Notes under the pieces: generated by a model | What the model was told of the DNA's origin: nothing | The model's database searches: none | What the model saw: the letters and a program-made list of their open reading frames with translations, nothing else | In this document: positions 18,250 through 29,037 of the stretch, in pieces | Numbering within the stretch: the stretch's first letter is position 1 | How the letters are laid out: each line of letters begins with the position of its first letter | Assembly: GCF_009795885.1 (NCBI RefSeq) | Contig: NZ_WTEV01000001.1 | Span: 154,433 to 218,432, forward strand | Source: Gilliamella sp. Pas-s25 | GTDB taxonomy: Bacteria > Pseudomonadota > Gammaproteobacteria > Enterobacterales > Orbaceae | Length of the DNA: 64,000 nucleotides | Direction: 5' to 3' | Translations under genes and position numbers: made by a program

Positions 18250-20106
18250 CTATTGATTCATAAAATTATTAATTTTATCGATAATGTGCTTTTGGTCTAA
18301 TCCCATCTCTTGTCTAATTTCGCTTTGCGCTCCTTGAGAAATAAACTTATCAGGGAGTCCAATATTTAAAACATCACATTTTATTTTTTTCGATAATAAA
18401 TATTCACCGACACCGCTACCGGCACCGCCTTTAATACTATTTTCTTCAATAGTGACAAGTATATTATGAGTTTGGCTAATGTGCAAAAGGACTTTTTCAT
18501 CTAATGGTTTAACAAAACGCATATCAATGACTGTAGCATTGATTTGCTCAGCTGCTTGTAAAACTTCGGTAAGCAAAGTGCCAAAATTAAGTAAAGCAAT
18601 ATTCTTACCTTGTCGGTATAATTTAGATTGCCCTAAAGGAATTACGGTTAATGGTGTTAATTGTGTACCAGTGCCTTCCCCTCGAGGATAACGCACTGCC
18701 GCAGGTCCATTATGTAAATAGCCTGTGTACAGCATTTGCCGACATTCGTTTTCATCACTCGGTGTCATAATGACCATATTAGGTACACAGCGTAGATAAC
18801 TTAAGTCAAATGCACCTTGGTGAGTTTCACCGTCGGCGCCAACGATGCCAGCACGATCGATGGCAAATAATACAGGTAGGTTTTGAATGGCAACATCATG
18901 AATAACTTGATCATATGCGCGTTGTAAAAAAGTTGAGTAAATAGCTACAACAGGCTTTAAGTCACTAATTGCAAACCCAGCAGCTAGGGTAACAGCATGT
19001 TGTTCAGCTATTGCAACATCAAAAAATTGGTCTGGATAACAATTGGCAAATTTTGTCATACCTGAACCTTCGCTCATTGCAGGGGTTATTGCCATTAAAC
19101 GTTTATCATTTTGCGCCATTTCGCATAGCCAATCGCCAAAAACTTGCGAATATGTTGGGATTGCTTTTGTGGCGATAGGTAAGATGCCTTCATTAGGATT
19201 AAATTTTGGTACGCCGTGCCATAAAGTCGGATCTTTTTCAGCTGGCGCATAACCTTTGCCTTTTTGTGTAATCACATGCAGCAGTTGTGGGCCTTTTAGT
19301 TGGCGAACTTTTTGTAAAGTTGTCACTAGACCATCAACATCATGCCCGTCAACAGGACCTATATAATTAAAACCTAGTTCTTCAAATAAGACGGCTGGTG
19401 TGATTAATCCTTTTAAGTGTTCTTCAGTCTTTTTAATCAGTTCTTTTAATGGCGGAATATTTGCTAATACACGTTTGCCACTTTCCCGAAAAGAGGTATA
19501 GGCTCTACTTGATAAGATTTGAGTAAGATGTTGGCTTAGTGCGCCGGTATTTGCTGAAATCGACATGTCATTGTCGTTAACTATCACTAGCATATCGGGC
19601 TTAACATGACCAGCATGATTCATCGCTTCAAATGCCATACCAGCCGTTAATGCACCATCGCCAATGATAGCGGCAACTTTTTTACCTGATTGTTTTTTTT
19701 GTTCACTAATTGCAATTCCAAGCGCAGCACTAATTGAAGTCGAAGAATGCCCTGTGGTTAGTACATCATATTCGCTCTCATTACGATGAGGAAATGGATG
19801 AAGCCCTCCTTTTTGGCGAATAGTGAGCATTTGATCGCGACGACCAGTCAAAATTTTATGAGGATAGGCTTGATGACCAACATCCCAAATAATTTTATCA
19901 AAAGGTGTATGATAGACATAATGCAGTGCTGTGGTTAATTCAACCACGCCTAGCCCCGATGCTAAATGACCACTTGATTGGCTAACACATGCTAGTAAAT
20001 ATTGCCTAAGCTCGTGGCAAATCGCCGATAACTGTGACTGAGGAAAACCTCTTAGATCCTCGGGCGAATCTATCTGTTTTAACAATGGGTAATTATCTAA
20101 ATTCAT
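18250..20106 (-). CDS. dxs: 1-deoxy-D-xylulose-5-phosphate synthase
   Basis: A 618-residue thiamine-diphosphate enzyme that condenses pyruvate and glyceraldehyde 3-phosphate, the first step of the MEP isoprenoid route. Visible: [16 protein letters not shown] (substrate His), the [18 protein letters not shown]hDP motif followed by NDN, the catalytic Glu region in [15 protein letters not shown] and the [17 protein letters not shown] loop. Length and order match the family. It follows ispA by 27 nt, so the isoprenoid genes ispA and dxs are co-expressed. Confidence 0.96.
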   Translation of the reverse strand: MNLDNYPLLKQIDSPEDLRGFPQSQLSAICHELRQYLLACVSQSSGHLASGLGVVELTTALHYVYHTPFDKIIWDVGHQAYPHKILTGRRDQMLTIRQKGGLHPFPHRNESEYDVLTTGHSSTSISAALGIAISEQKKQSGKKVAAIIGDGALTAGMAFEAMNHAGHVKPDMLVIVNDNDMSISANTGALSQHLTQILSSRAYTSFRESGKRVLANIPPLKELIKKTEEHLKGLITPAVLFEELGFNYIGPVDGHDVDGLVTTLQKVRQLKGPQLLHVITQKGKGYAPAEKDPTLWHGVPKFNPNEGILPIATKAIPTYSQVFGDWLCEMAQNDKRLMAITPAMSEGSGMTKFANCYPDQFFDVAIAEQHAVTLAAGFAISDLKPVVAIYSTFLQRAYDQVIHDVAIQNLPVLFAIDRAGIVGADGETHQGAFDLSYLRCVPNMVIMTPSDENECRQMLYTGYLHNGPAAVRYPRGEGTGTQLTPLTVIPLGQSKLYRQGKNIALLNFGTLLTEVLQAAEQINATVIDMRFVKPLDEKVLLHISQTHNILVTIEENSIKGGAGSGVGEYLLSKKIKCDVLNIGLPDKFISQGAQSEIRQEMGLDQKHIIDKINNFMNQ

Positions 20107-20133
20107 TATGTAATGCTATATTTTAGTTAGTTG

Positions 20134-21003
20134 TTAACTATTACGATTAATAATAAAACCAGCAAGATCCTGCAATGGCTGGCTATTATAAGGTATTGGC
20201 TTTAGACTATCGATAGCTTGCTGATAAAGTTGCTCAGTGAGTTTTATTGCGTTATCAAGTCCAATTAATGCAGGGTATGTGCTTTTTTCATGAGCCAGAT
20301 CTGAACCTTGCGGTTTACCCATAATAGATTGCTCACCAATGATGTCTAAAATATCATCTTGAATTTGAAATGCCAGTCCAATTGCTTCGGCATAGTGATC
20401 GAGTGTTATAAGGTATGGTTTTGCTATATCATCACAAGCAAAAGCACCTAAACGAATAGCTGCTTTGATTAAAGCGCCAGTTTTATAACAATGGATTTTT
20501 TGCAAATGTTCAAGGTTAATTGACTGATGTGTGGCTTGTAAATCGAGCGATTGACCAAGGCACATACCGGTAACACCACTGGCATGGGCAAGCTCAGCTA
20601 TCATTTTGATTTTAGCATCTGCATCGATTAACTCACTGCCTGCTAATAATGAAAAAGCTAAGCTTTGCAAGGCATCACCAGCCAATATTGCTTGTGCTTC
20701 ACCAAATTGGATATGGCAGGTTGGTTTGCCTCGGCGTAAATCGTCATTATCCATGGCGGGTAGGTCGTCATGAATCAATGAATAGGTATGAATTAATTCA
20801 ATGGCGGCAGCCACTTCGTCTAATTTAGAAAGCGGGCAATTGAACATTTTGCCTGTTAAATAGACTAAAATAGGTCGAATCCGTTTGCCACCAGCCAGCA
20901 AGCTGTAACGCATTGCTTGTTGAAGTGTGGATGGCTTAATTTGTGAAATACAGGTAGTTAAAAACGAGTCAATTCGTTCTTGTAATGGTTTTAAACTATT
21001 CAT
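20134..21003 (-). CDS. ispA: farnesyl diphosphate synthase (geranyltranstransferase)
   Basis: A 289-residue trans-prenyltransferase that makes C15 farnesyl diphosphate for quinone, undecaprenyl and haem O synthesis. It has the first Asp-rich motif [14 protein letters not shown], the second DDILDIIG, and GGKRIRPIL near the N-terminus. ATG 21003 is chosen because it aligns with family starts and overlaps the xseB stop by 8 nt (ATGAATAG); the frame extends further upstream inside xseB without a reason to start there. Confidence 0.95.
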   Translation of the reverse strand: MNSLKPLQERIDSFLTTCISQIKPSTLQQAMRYSLLAGGKRIRPILVYLTGKMFNCPLSKLDEVAAAIELIHTYSLIHDDLPAMDNDDLRRGKPTCHIQFGEAQAILAGDALQSLAFSLLAGSELIDADAKIKMIAELAHASGVTGMCLGQSLDLQATHQSINLEHLQKIHCYKTGALIKAAIRLGAFACDDIAKPYLITLDHYAEAIGLAFQIQDDILDIIGEQSIMGKPQGSDLAHEKSTYPALIGLDNAIKLTEQLYQQAIDSLKPIPYNSQPLQDLAGFIINRNS

Positions 21004-21241
21004 TATTATCATTTGAGAACTCTGACAGTTCGGCATCACTATTTTCAGATAATAAAATCTGAATGCGTTGCTCGGCTTGCTGTAACTGTTTTTGTCCTGC
21101 TTTTGCTAATTTAATTCCTTTTTCGAACTCAGTTAGCGCTTCATCTAATGGTAAATCGCCGTTTTCTAGTTGAGATACAATGGTTTCGAGCTGTTTAAGT
21201 GTCTGTTCGAAACTTACTTCTTTGTCTTGTTTTTTTGCCAT
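20996..21241 (-). CDS. xseB: exodeoxyribonuclease VII small subunit
   Basis: An 81-residue helical subunit of ExoVII with the family core [20 protein letters not shown], then [24 protein letters not shown] 21241 has GAGGA 7 nt upstream; an in-frame TTG at 21247 is less likely. It overlaps ispA by 8 nt, the common xseB-ispA-dxs arrangement. The large-subunit gene xseA is not in the window. Confidence 0.93.
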   Translation of the reverse strand: MAKKQDKEVSFEQTLKQLETIVSQLENGDLPLDEALTEFEKGIKLAKAGQKQLQQAEQRIQILLSENSDAELSEFSNDNNE

Positions 21242-21365
21242 TTTCAATTCCTCTTTACGTTTGATGAGTATACACTTATTTCAAATAATCGTGAATCACG
21301 GCGTTTGCTTATTTATCACTGCGCAAGCGATATTAATGCTTGTTAACCTTTGATTTAACGATTAG

Positions 21366-22727
21366 CTAATTTGTTGATTTGCTCTCATCTTCGTAATTAG
21401 ACTCTTCCATTGCTAATAAGGTAATATTTGGATTAATCGGTTTTTTAACTTCAATACCCATTTCACGGAATCGTTCAATTTGCCCAATTACGTTACCACG
21501 ACCTTTTGATAATTTGTTCATGGAATTTTGATAAGTCTGTTGTGCTTTGTCTAAACAACTGCCTAGGTTTTCCATATCTTCAACAAAGCCGCGCATTTTG
21601 TCGTACAGTTTACTTGCTCTATCAGCAATCAGCTGGGCATTACGATTTTGATATTCAAATCGCCATAAATTATGAATAGTTCGTAATGCCACTAACAATG
21701 TGGTTGGGCTGACTATCATAATATTATTTTTTAAAGCATCATTGATTAATGCAGGATCATTATCGATCGCACTTAAAAATGCTGGCTCGACAGGGATAAA
21801 CATCAAAATATAATCTAATGAATTAATACCAATGAGTTTATGATAATCTTTTTGGCTCAGTTGCTTTAAGTGGTTACGAACAGCTGCTAAATGTTCGGTC
21901 ATCGCTTTCGCTTTAATTGTTTCGTCATCACTATTAAAATGACGCTCATAGGCAACTAATGTTACTTTTGAATCAATAACCACGTCCCCGCCTTGCGGTA
22001 AGTGAACAATAACATCGGGTTGTAATCGCTGATTACTTTCGTTCGTTAAATTGACTTGAGTTTCATATTCATAACCTGAACGTAATCCTGAATTATCTAG
22101 AATTTGGCTTAGGATAAATTCGCCCCAGTTCCCTTGGGTTTTGTTATTGCCCTTTAGCGCATTGGTTAAGTTGGTTGCTTCTTTGCTCATTTGCTCATTT
22201 AGCTGTTGCAAGTTACGAATTTCATGCGTGAGTGTGTGGCGTTCTTTAGCCTCTTGACCAAAACTATCTTGTACTTGTTTTTTGAAACCTTCTAGCTGTT
22301 CTTTGAGTGGTGAAAGTAAAAAATCAAGGCTTTGTTTATTTTGTTGCTCAATCTTTTTGCCACTTTGTTCAAAAATACGATTGGCAAGGTTTTCAAATTG
22401 GGTCGTGAGCCGTTGTTCACTTTGTTCTAATATCGTTTGCCGTTCTTGGGTAGCACTTAACGTTTCTTCTAAACGTGTTTTGAGTTCACTAATTTTGACA
22501 TTTTGCGCTAGATTTTGTTGTCGATACTGATCTAATTGATGCTCCAGCTGTCTTACTTGAATTGTTAAAGATTGGTTTTCTTCCTTTTTTTGGATCAGTT
22601 GCAGATCAAATAGTTGATGTAAATTATTAATTGTTAGGTGCGATTTTACTGTTAACACCAATAAAATTAGGGCGGCAATACCAATAATAATCGCAATCCA
22701 TTCGGCTAATCCTAAATTATTGAACAT
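21366..22727 (-). CDS. rmuC: DNA recombination protein RmuC homologue
   Basis: A 453-residue protein with an N-terminal membrane helix (AEWIAIIIGIAALILLVLTV), a long coiled coil (about 35-190, very Gln/Glu-rich) and the RmuC nuclease-like domain (about 195-400), with NWGEFILSQILDNSGLRSG and DVVIDSKVTLVAYERH containing the PD-(D/E)XK-like Asp and Lys. Loss of RmuC in E. coli raises inversion at short inverted repeats. Here it is directly downstream of epmA, 2 nt apart, so probably co-transcribed with it. Confidence 0.9.
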   Translation of the reverse strand: MFNNLGLAEWIAIIIGIAALILLVLTVKSHLTINNLHQLFDLQLIQKKEENQSLTIQVRQLEHQLDQYRQQNLAQNVKISELKTRLEETLSATQERQTILEQSEQRLTTQFENLANRIFEQSGKKIEQQNKQSLDFLLSPLKEQLEGFKKQVQDSFGQEAKERHTLTHEIRNLQQLNEQMSKEATNLTNALKGNNKTQGNWGEFILSQILDNSGLRSGYEYETQVNLTNESNQRLQPDVIVHLPQGGDVVIDSKVTLVAYERHFNSDDETIKAKAMTEHLAAVRNHLKQLSQKDYHKLIGINSLDYILMFIPVEPAFLSAIDNDPALINDALKNNIMIVSPTTLLVALRTIHNLWRFEYQNRNAQLIADRASKLYDKMRGFVEDMENLGSCLDKAQQTYQNSMNKLSKGRGNVIGQIERFREMGIEVKKPINPNITLLAMEESNYEDESKSTN

Positions 22728-22729
22728 AA

Positions 22730-23716
22730 TTAAGCCCTTTCAAAAGTAAATGACATCACTTCATCTAAATTTTTGCACTCTAGTGCAAGCATAATTAAAC
22801 GATCTAATCCTACCGCAACACCCGCACAGTCAGGTAGGCCAGCTTCCATGGCAGCGAGTAACTCAATGTCAATATTTTGTGCTGGTAGGTTTTGATTTGT
22901 GCGATCTAAATTATTTTGTTCAAAACGCATTCGTTGTTCTTGAGCATTGGTGAGTTCTTTAAAACCATTAGCAAGTTCAACACCTTTGTAATAGAACTCA
23001 AAACGGCTCGCTACTCGGTGATCCTCTGAACTAATGGCAGCTAATGCTGCTTGTGATGCTGGAAAGTTGAATACTGCAATAGGTTTATCTTGCCCAATAT
23101 GCGGTTCAACACCAAAAGTGAACAAGCATTGGAGTAATCCATCTTTATCATAATTGTCAGTATTAAGTCCAATATCAAGTTGGTTTGCGGCATTAACTAA
23201 GGTTGCGTGATCAGCTTCTAAAGGGTCAATATTAAGATGACGTTGAAATACCTTTTGATAAGAAATACGTTCAGCCGGTTCACAATCTAAAACAGTTTGC
23301 AGTAAGTCATCGACTTCATTGATCATTTGCATCATATCAAATTGGATGCGATACCATTCGAGCATGGTGAACTCAGGGTTATGATAACGACTAACTTCTT
23401 CATGATTACGAAAACATTTACACATTTGATAAATAGGACCACTGCCAGCGGCTAGTAAGCGCTTCATATGATATTCAGGGCTGGTAATTAATGACATTTG
23501 TTGCCCTTGTTGTTCTTCGTGCTCCCCTGGTTTTAAGAATTTAGTGTGAAAAGAACTTAAATGCACGTCTGTTACTGCATATTGGCTTAAGGTCGGTGTT
23601 TCAACCTCTAAAATACAGCGATCAGCAAAAAATTGGCGTACTTGAGAAACAATTTTTGCGCGCTTAAGTAAATTATTGATAGATGCAGAAGGTTGCCAAG
23701 TCATAAAAATATCCAT
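22730..23716 (-). CDS. epmA: elongation factor P--(R)-beta-lysine ligase
   Basis: A 328-residue paralogue of class II lysyl-tRNA synthetase lacking the anticodon-binding domain; it attaches (R)-beta-lysine to EF-P, which relieves ribosome stalling at polyproline. Motifs: [41 protein letters not shown] (motif 2) and [14 protein letters not shown] (motif 3). ATG 23716 aligns exactly with the E. coli N-terminus before WQPSASI; a second ATG 12 nt later is possible. Its partners efp and epmB are not in the window. Confidence 0.94.
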   Translation of the reverse strand: MDIFMTWQPSASINNLLKRAKIVSQVRQFFADRCILEVETPTLSQYAVTDVHLSSFHTKFLKPGEHEEQQGQQMSLITSPEYHMKRLLAAGSGPIYQMCKCFRNHEEVSRYHNPEFTMLEWYRIQFDMMQMINEVDDLLQTVLDCEPAERISYQKVFQRHLNIDPLEADHATLVNAANQLDIGLNTDNYDKDGLLQCLFTFGVEPHIGQDKPIAVFNFPASQAALAAISSEDHRVASRFEFYYKGVELANGFKELTNAQEQRMRFEQNNLDRTNQNLPAQNIDIELLAAMEAGLPDCAGVAVGLDRLIMLALECKNLDEVMSFTFERA

Positions 23717-23768
23717 GGGTTTTTGATTAGTTACTAAAAGAAGTGAAGTAGGGCAAAAGCCCTATTTC

Positions 23769-26129
23769 TTATTGTTGGCGTTCATTTTGCCATAATGAGA
23801 ACAAATTGTCGTATTTTTCTTGTTGCTGCCAAATATGACGATGTAATGCGGAAAGAATAATAGGATCTTCTAAAATTGCTAACTGTTTTTCTTTACTCAT
23901 TTTTTCTAAATCTATGTGTTGATACTGAGCAATAAGTTCATCACGTTTTTGTTGGTTTTTATTATTCACTTGATGTCGTGACGTTGATAAAGCGCAAGCT
24001 AGCGCATTATAGATAGGATCGACCAACGCCATAACAAAGCCATTTTCAATAAATGCCGCTTCAGTTTTAACTAAATATTCACCTGTAAGTGTGATTGCTT
24101 TTGCAGGGTGGGTTTCTTCTGGTGTTAAAAATAACCCTACTTTTTTTGCTTTCATACCAATGCTAGAAAGCCCCGATACCCTAATTACTAAAGGCGAAAT
24201 GGTTAAAGGTATTAATATTGCTATATACCAATAAGTAAATTGTGGATTCAGCCAGATTATTATCCCTAGCCATACAATGCCTAATAGCGACAGTGGCCAA
24301 CAAAAATAAAATGATTCTCCCCATGTTAACGCATCGTCACTTCGGGAAGGTGACTTCCATTGAATTTTGCTACCCATCCATGCTCTAAGTACAAATTTAC
24401 TATGGAAGATCATGCGTATTGGCGCAAGGATCATCGACCAAACCATTTCAATTAGTATTGATAAGGTTAATTTAAATATACCACCAACATCTTTTGCCCC
24501 TGTTCTGGCTATAATAATGCCATAGCTGAAAAATTTAGGTGCAAATAGTAAAACCATCGTGGTTGAGAGTAGTTGTATGGCCAATTGCTCATCCCACCTT
24601 GGCCAAGTTGGATAAAATTGGTTAGGTTGGAAGAAGTATTGGGGTTCAGAAATATTAAACACCAATAATAATAGTGTTGAAAATATTAAAAACACTAACC
24701 ACAATAATGAAGAGATATAAGCCATACCACTAGTTGCAAACATGATGCGGTGTGTTAATTTAATACCGCTTTTGAAAATTAACCTTAGGTTAATTAAGTT
24801 GCCCATACACCAACGATTATCGCGTTTTAGATCTTCAATCATATTACCGGGTAGCTCTTCATAACTGCCGTTCATATTATAAGCAATCCAAACGCCATAG
24901 CCGGCACGACGCATAAGTGTTGCTTCAACCAGATCATGCGATAAGATATGAATTGTTCCTTTACGTTTTTGAAGTGGCGATAATATGCAATGTTCTATAA
25001 AAGGTTTTAAGCGAATCATGGCATTGTGTCCCCAATATTGGGCTTCGCTTAGTTGCCAAAAATGTGTGCCAGAACAGAAGATATCGCTGTAAATTTGGTT
25101 AGCAAATTGTTGAATACGTCCGTAAAGCGTTGTCATTCTGACGGATTTTGGCGGGGATTGTAAAATGCCTGCTTTAGGAGTCATTTCCATCATGGCAATC
25201 ATTTTTAAGATACAATCACCGGTCATAATACTGTCGGCATCAAGGATCATCATGTATTCGTATTGATGACCCCAACGGCGGCAAAAATCATCAATATTAC
25301 CGCTTTTACGTTTCACTCGACGTTTGCGGTGACGATAAAAAATATTACAACCGTTGTTTGGTTTTGTCGCATTAAATTCCGCCCAAGCTTTAAGTTCGTT
25401 GACATATAGATCGGGATCGTTAGTATCACTTAAGATAAAAAAATCACAGCAAGCGGCGTGACCTGTTTCAACAAGGGACTGATAAGTTGCCTGTAATCCA
25501 GCAAATACCCGAGCAACATCTTCATTACAAATTGGCATAACAAGTGCAGTTCGATGCTTAGCATCAATATGCGATGCAGGGTCATTAGGAATAGGGATAG
25601 TGTAACGATCTTTTCCCATAACAGCCAATATTAGCCCCATAATGCTGGTCCAAAAACCAATCGAAATCCAGAAAAACAAAATAGCAAATAAGGTAATAAT
25701 CGCACCTTGGATAATATAAGGGATTATACTGTAAATGGCTAATTCAGGATTGATATCCCAATTTGCCATAAAATTGATTTTTTGCCAACTTTGATAAGGC
25801 AGTAAAGACGATAGGTAAGTGGTTCCGTAATAGGTTTGTACAGTAATGAGTACAAACATAATAAAGCGACGGATTATAGCTAGGACATTAATGCCAAATT
25901 TCGCTTTGGCCGTATAGCGTTGGTTCCATATCTGTGGTTGAATTGAAACGCGATCAACTTTAGGATAACTCGGTTGTTGCCTTCGGTCATCAATAAAGGA
26001 AGATGTATCACCAACTTGGTTTAAACGATATTTTAAAAACTCGACATCGTCAGGTGGCGTTGCATTGTTTTCACATTTCTGATGCCAAACTTCAGCGTCA
26101 GAAAGATGGGCAAAGTAATCTTTTTTCAT
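23769..26129 (-). CDS. opgH: glucans biosynthesis glucosyltransferase H
   Basis: A 786-residue inner-membrane GT2 enzyme that builds the linear beta-1,2 glucan backbone of osmoregulated periplasmic glucans from UDP-glucose. Two N-terminal membrane segments precede the cytoplasmic catalytic domain, which has the Asp motif MILDADSIMTGDCI and the QxxRW-like DNRWCMGN; several membrane helices follow. It is a little shorter than E. coli OpgH (847), mostly at the N-terminus, which may matter because the E. coli N-terminal region also inhibits FtsZ. It starts 24 nt after opgG. Confidence 0.94.
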   Translation of the reverse strand: MKKDYFAHLSDAEVWHQKCENNATPPDDVEFLKYRLNQVGDTSSFIDDRRQQPSYPKVDRVSIQPQIWNQRYTAKAKFGINVLAIIRRFIMFVLITVQTYYGTTYLSSLLPYQSWQKINFMANWDINPELAIYSIIPYIIQGAIITLFAILFFWISIGFWTSIMGLILAVMGKDRYTIPIPNDPASHIDAKHRTALVMPICNEDVARVFAGLQATYQSLVETGHAACCDFFILSDTNDPDLYVNELKAWAEFNATKPNNGCNIFYRHRKRRVKRKSGNIDDFCRRWGHQYEYMMILDADSIMTGDCILKMIAMMEMTPKAGILQSPPKSVRMTTLYGRIQQFANQIYSDIFCSGTHFWQLSEAQYWGHNAMIRLKPFIEHCILSPLQKRKGTIHILSHDLVEATLMRRAGYGVWIAYNMNGSYEELPGNMIEDLKRDNRWCMGNLINLRLIFKSGIKLTHRIMFATSGMAYISSLLWLVFLIFSTLLLLVFNISEPQYFFQPNQFYPTWPRWDEQLAIQLLSTTMVLLFAPKFFSYGIIIARTGAKDVGGIFKLTLSILIEMVWSMILAPIRMIFHSKFVLRAWMGSKIQWKSPSRSDDALTWGESFYFCWPLSLLGIVWLGIIIWLNPQFTYWYIAILIPLTISPLVIRVSGLSSIGMKAKKVGLFLTPEETHPAKAITLTGEYLVKTEAAFIENGFVMALVDPIYNALACALSTSRHQVNNKNQQKRDELIAQYQHIDLEKMSKEKQLAILEDPIILSALHRHIWQQQEKYDNLFSLWQNERQQ

Positions 26130-26153
26130 ATTTTTATCATAATAATATAATAA

Positions 26154-27728
26154 TTATTGTGCGGGATATTGCCCACTCCAAGTTTCGGAAATCACTTCAT
26201 TAGTTGCTTGCGAAGCGAGTTGTATGCGAATATCAGTTGCTTTTTTACTGTCTTCAACGTTGAATCGAACAATTACTCGCCAGCCTTTAATTACTGGATT
26301 GTATTGCTTGTCACAACTTACGATAGAACCATTGTTAATACTTGAAATCACTTTGACTGGCTCATTTTCTGATAATGTTGAACCGGCGAAGTCAATCACA
26401 TATGCATTAGAACCATCAAGTTTACGAATTAAATTAGCTTGTTTTATATCACCTAGTGATAAGCGTGTGCTAACTGCTTTTGCTACATTATTGGGATAAC
26501 GTTGTTTTTCGTTTAATGAATAATGTAATCGATATTTGATATCAAGTGCATCTCCCGCTTTGTATTGTTTTTCGGGTACCCAAAAAGTAACAATATTGTC
26601 GTTAGTTTCATCAGATGTTGGAATTTCGACTAATTCAACGCGTCCTTTGTGCCAATCACCTAAAATTTCAGTCCAAACACTTGGTCGTTTTTCATAGTGA
26701 TCATCAAGATCTTGATAATCATCAAAACCTTTATCACGCTGAATTAAACCGAATGCTTTTGGGTTTTCTAAACTATAAGATGAAAACGATAAACGCTTTG
26801 GATTATTTAATGGACGCCAAATCCATTCATTATTATTAGCTAATATAGAAAGCCCATTTGAATCATGCATTGCTGGACGGTAATTTAGCAATGGTGATGG
26901 TTGATTAGGTCCAAATAAAAACATACTGGTTAATGGCGCTATGCCTAATTTTTTTACTGAATTACGGAAGAATATTTTCGCTTGCACGGTGATAGTAGTA
27001 TCAACACTTGGTACGAGTGTAATTTTATAAGCGCCAGTAACACTTGGTGAATCGAGTAATGCATAGATAACTAAATGCTTTTGGTTTGGTTCAGGCCTTT
27101 CAATCCAATACTCTTTAAAACGTGGAAACTCTTCTCCGGACATTTCTCCTGTGTCAATAGCCAGACCTCTAGCTGAAAGGCCATATCGCTGATCTTTTCC
27201 TACTGCACGAAAATAACTGCCACCAAGTGCTGAGAATATTTCATCATCAGTTTTTGTTGGCGTATTAATTGGATAATGAACTTTAAAGCCAGCAAAACCA
27301 AGATTTTTATTGTCTAGTTTATCAAGTTTGATTTGGCTTAAATCAAAATAGCTAGGATCATATTTAATTGGATTAACTTGATTATCAACAATTTCATTGA
27401 TTTTTATTGGAACGTCAAAGTACATACCTTCATGATAAAACTCAAGTTTAAAACGGCTTTTTCGATCACCCCAATAGGCCTTTTGATGATTAAATAGAAT
27501 TTTTTGATAATCAGCAAATTGTAAAGATGCTAATTCGTTTGGTATATTTTTAGATGGCTGAACATAAGCTTTTTGGGATGATTTTTCGGCTTTTGCAACC
27601 ACATCATCAAACGAAAAGGCCCACGAAGAAAAACTAATGCAAGAAACACAAGCCATGCAAAGCACCTTGCTAATTAGTGTTTGACTAAAAGGATTATTGG
27701 GTAAAAAATTGTACATAAAGGCTCGCAT
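26154..27728 (-). CDS. opgG: periplasmic glucan biosynthesis protein G
   Basis: A 524-residue periplasmic protein of osmoregulated glucan synthesis with an N-terminal signal sequence (VLCMACVSCISFSSWAFS) and the MdoG fold: FADYQKILFNHQKAYW, FYHEGMYFDVPIKINE, LSARGLAIDTGEMSGEEFPRF and FLFGPNQPS are family hallmarks. It acts with OpgH to branch or release the glucan. ATG 27728 lies 2 nt after the upstream lipoprotein stop, implying translational coupling; an ATG 12 nt later could also be used. Confidence 0.94.
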   Translation of the reverse strand: MRAFMYNFLPNNPFSQTLISKVLCMACVSCISFSSWAFSFDDVVAKAEKSSQKAYVQPSKNIPNELASLQFADYQKILFNHQKAYWGDRKSRFKLEFYHEGMYFDVPIKINEIVDNQVNPIKYDPSYFDLSQIKLDKLDNKNLGFAGFKVHYPINTPTKTDDEIFSALGGSYFRAVGKDQRYGLSARGLAIDTGEMSGEEFPRFKEYWIERPEPNQKHLVIYALLDSPSVTGAYKITLVPSVDTTITVQAKIFFRNSVKKLGIAPLTSMFLFGPNQPSPLLNYRPAMHDSNGLSILANNNEWIWRPLNNPKRLSFSSYSLENPKAFGLIQRDKGFDDYQDLDDHYEKRPSVWTEILGDWHKGRVELVEIPTSDETNDNIVTFWVPEKQYKAGDALDIKYRLHYSLNEKQRYPNNVAKAVSTRLSLGDIKQANLIRKLDGSNAYVIDFAGSTLSENEPVKVISSINNGSIVSCDKQYNPVIKGWRVIVRFNVEDSKKATDIRIQLASQATNEVISETWSGQYPAQ

Positions 27729-27730
27729 TA

Positions 27731-28393
27731 TTATCTAAAAATATTGAAGTAGTTGATAATATTATCTTTTGGGGCACCCAAGCATTTTTCGACATAATCT
27801 ACTTTTATTTCTTGAATGATGCTCGGATTTTCATCAATCAGGAAGTGAGAATAGTCATCTTTAGCAATCTTTGCTTTTAAGGATAATATATCTTGTTCAG
27901 ACATTCTAAATTGTGGTTGAAAATATTGGGTTATTTTAGCGGTATCTTTTGTATAAATTGCAGCAACAAAATCGGCCGAATCCTGACAATAATTTTTAAT
28001 ATTGGTGTCAGTTGCTTTTATTTTGCTTAATTCAATATCATGTTCAGCTTGGTTTTCTTCAACTACTTTTTTGAGTTGCATACCATACTTTAATTTATAA
28101 TTTTCGTTCAAATAAAAACTCAACACACATGATGACTGGTTACTATCATCTTTGCAATTTAAAATGCCATGTTTGGTAATATAGTTGTCGAAGTTTTTAT
28201 CACCAACAATCTGAATTAATTGATTTTTAGCATCAACGACATAAGGGTCATTAGTTTCAGTTTGTTGTTTTAATAGAAATAGCTGATCTGCTTGTGAAAT
28301 CGTTTCTTTATTTTTTTTTGGTGAAACTTTTTGGGCACAACTTGCGACAAGAATAGAGACAATGGCGCATATAAGGATGTTACTTACTTTCAT
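27731..28393 (-). CDS. putative lipoprotein upstream of opgGH, unknown function
   Basis: A 220-residue protein with a lipoprotein signal (ICAIVSILVASC, Cys at about 19). The mature part is hydrophilic, helical and carries few Cys (LNCKDDSNQSSCVLSF, KNYCQDSADF, EKCLG). I recognise no family. Its stop codon is 2 nt from the opgG start and all three genes point the same way, so it is co-transcribed with glucan synthesis and may work at the periplasmic side of that pathway. The link is inferred from position alone. Confidence 0.7.
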   Translation of the reverse strand: MKVSNILICAIVSILVASCAQKVSPKKNKETISQADQLFLLKQQTETNDPYVVDAKNQLIQIVGDKNFDNYITKHGILNCKDDSNQSSCVLSFYLNENYKLKYGMQLKKVVEENQAEHDIELSKIKATDTNIKNYCQDSADFVAAIYTKDTAKITQYFQPQFRMSEQDILSLKAKIAKDDYSHFLIDENPSIIQEIKVDYVEKCLGAPKDNIINYFNIFR

Positions 28394-28572
28394 TTATCAA
28401 ATTCCATGAATATATTCTTGAGTATAATTTCAAAGTGAACAAATTTGCTATCCATTTAATCCTGTTATTAGTAACAACCGTTACCGATAACGATTATTAT
28501 TGTAGCGCAAAATTATATACTCTTATTGTTTTAAAAACACTAGCAGATTAAATTAAATTTATAAAAGAACCT

Positions 28573-28590
28573 GCTATATAGCGATATAGC
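28573..28590 (-). terminator. hairpin after yecH
   Basis: GCTATAT/ATATAGC (7 bp, 4-nt loop) just beyond the yecH stop. On the - strand it is followed by AGGTTCTTTT; a run of six T follows on the + strand. Possible weak terminator. Confidence 0.35.
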
Positions 28591-28598
28591 CGTTTTTT

Positions 28599-28838
28599 CT
28601 AATGTTTACATATTTTTTTATTATCAACTGTAAACACAGATTCATGAACAACAGAAGGTTTAAATTTACCCTTTGATTTGAAAAAAGTGATAAGTTGCTC
28701 GGCATTCATATCAAATTGAGAACAAGTATGAAACTTTGCATTTGCGCCAAATTTGTCTTTGATGGCATTAAGTAAGGAAGATTCTGTGTAGTTATTCCCA
28801 TCCATCATATGCAAAACTTTATGTCCGTGAATTGACAT
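28599..28838 (-). CDS. yecH: YecH-family small metal-binding protein
   Basis: A 79-residue cytoplasmic protein matching the YecH/DUF2492 family across its length: it begins MSIHGHKVLHMM, has FHTCSQFDMNAEQLITFF in the middle and ends NKKICKH. Conserved His and Cys residues (HGH, HTC, C-terminal CKH) suggest metal binding. ATG 28838 follows AGGAGG closely. Function is not established in the family. It is a monocistronic gene. Confidence 0.88.
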   Translation of the reverse strand: MSIHGHKVLHMMDGNNYTESSLLNAIKDKFGANAKFHTCSQFDMNAEQLITFFKSKGKFKPSVVHESVFTVDNKKICKH

Positions 28839-28965
28839 TATAGCCTCCTAAGTTGTTGTTCATTTAAGTCATGAAACTCAACGTTTCGAGCAGTGAAAGA
28901 TAGCAGATATTACCAGTAAAAAAAAGAGGTTAAATATTAAAAATATCATAAATTTCTTTTGCTGA

Positions 28966-28989
28966 TTCCCCTGATGTATATCAGGGGAA
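28966..28989. other. stem-loop between yecH and rnb
   Basis: A perfect 10-bp stem TTCCCCTGAT / ATCAGGGGAA with a 4-nt loop, about 50 nt downstream of the rnb stop. No T-run follows on either strand, so it may be a 3'-end stabilising hairpin or a weak rnb terminator. Confidence 0.5.
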
Positions 28990-29037
28990 AAGTAAGAGCG
29001 ACGGTGGCAAAACATTGAATAAAGTGTAACGTTATTT

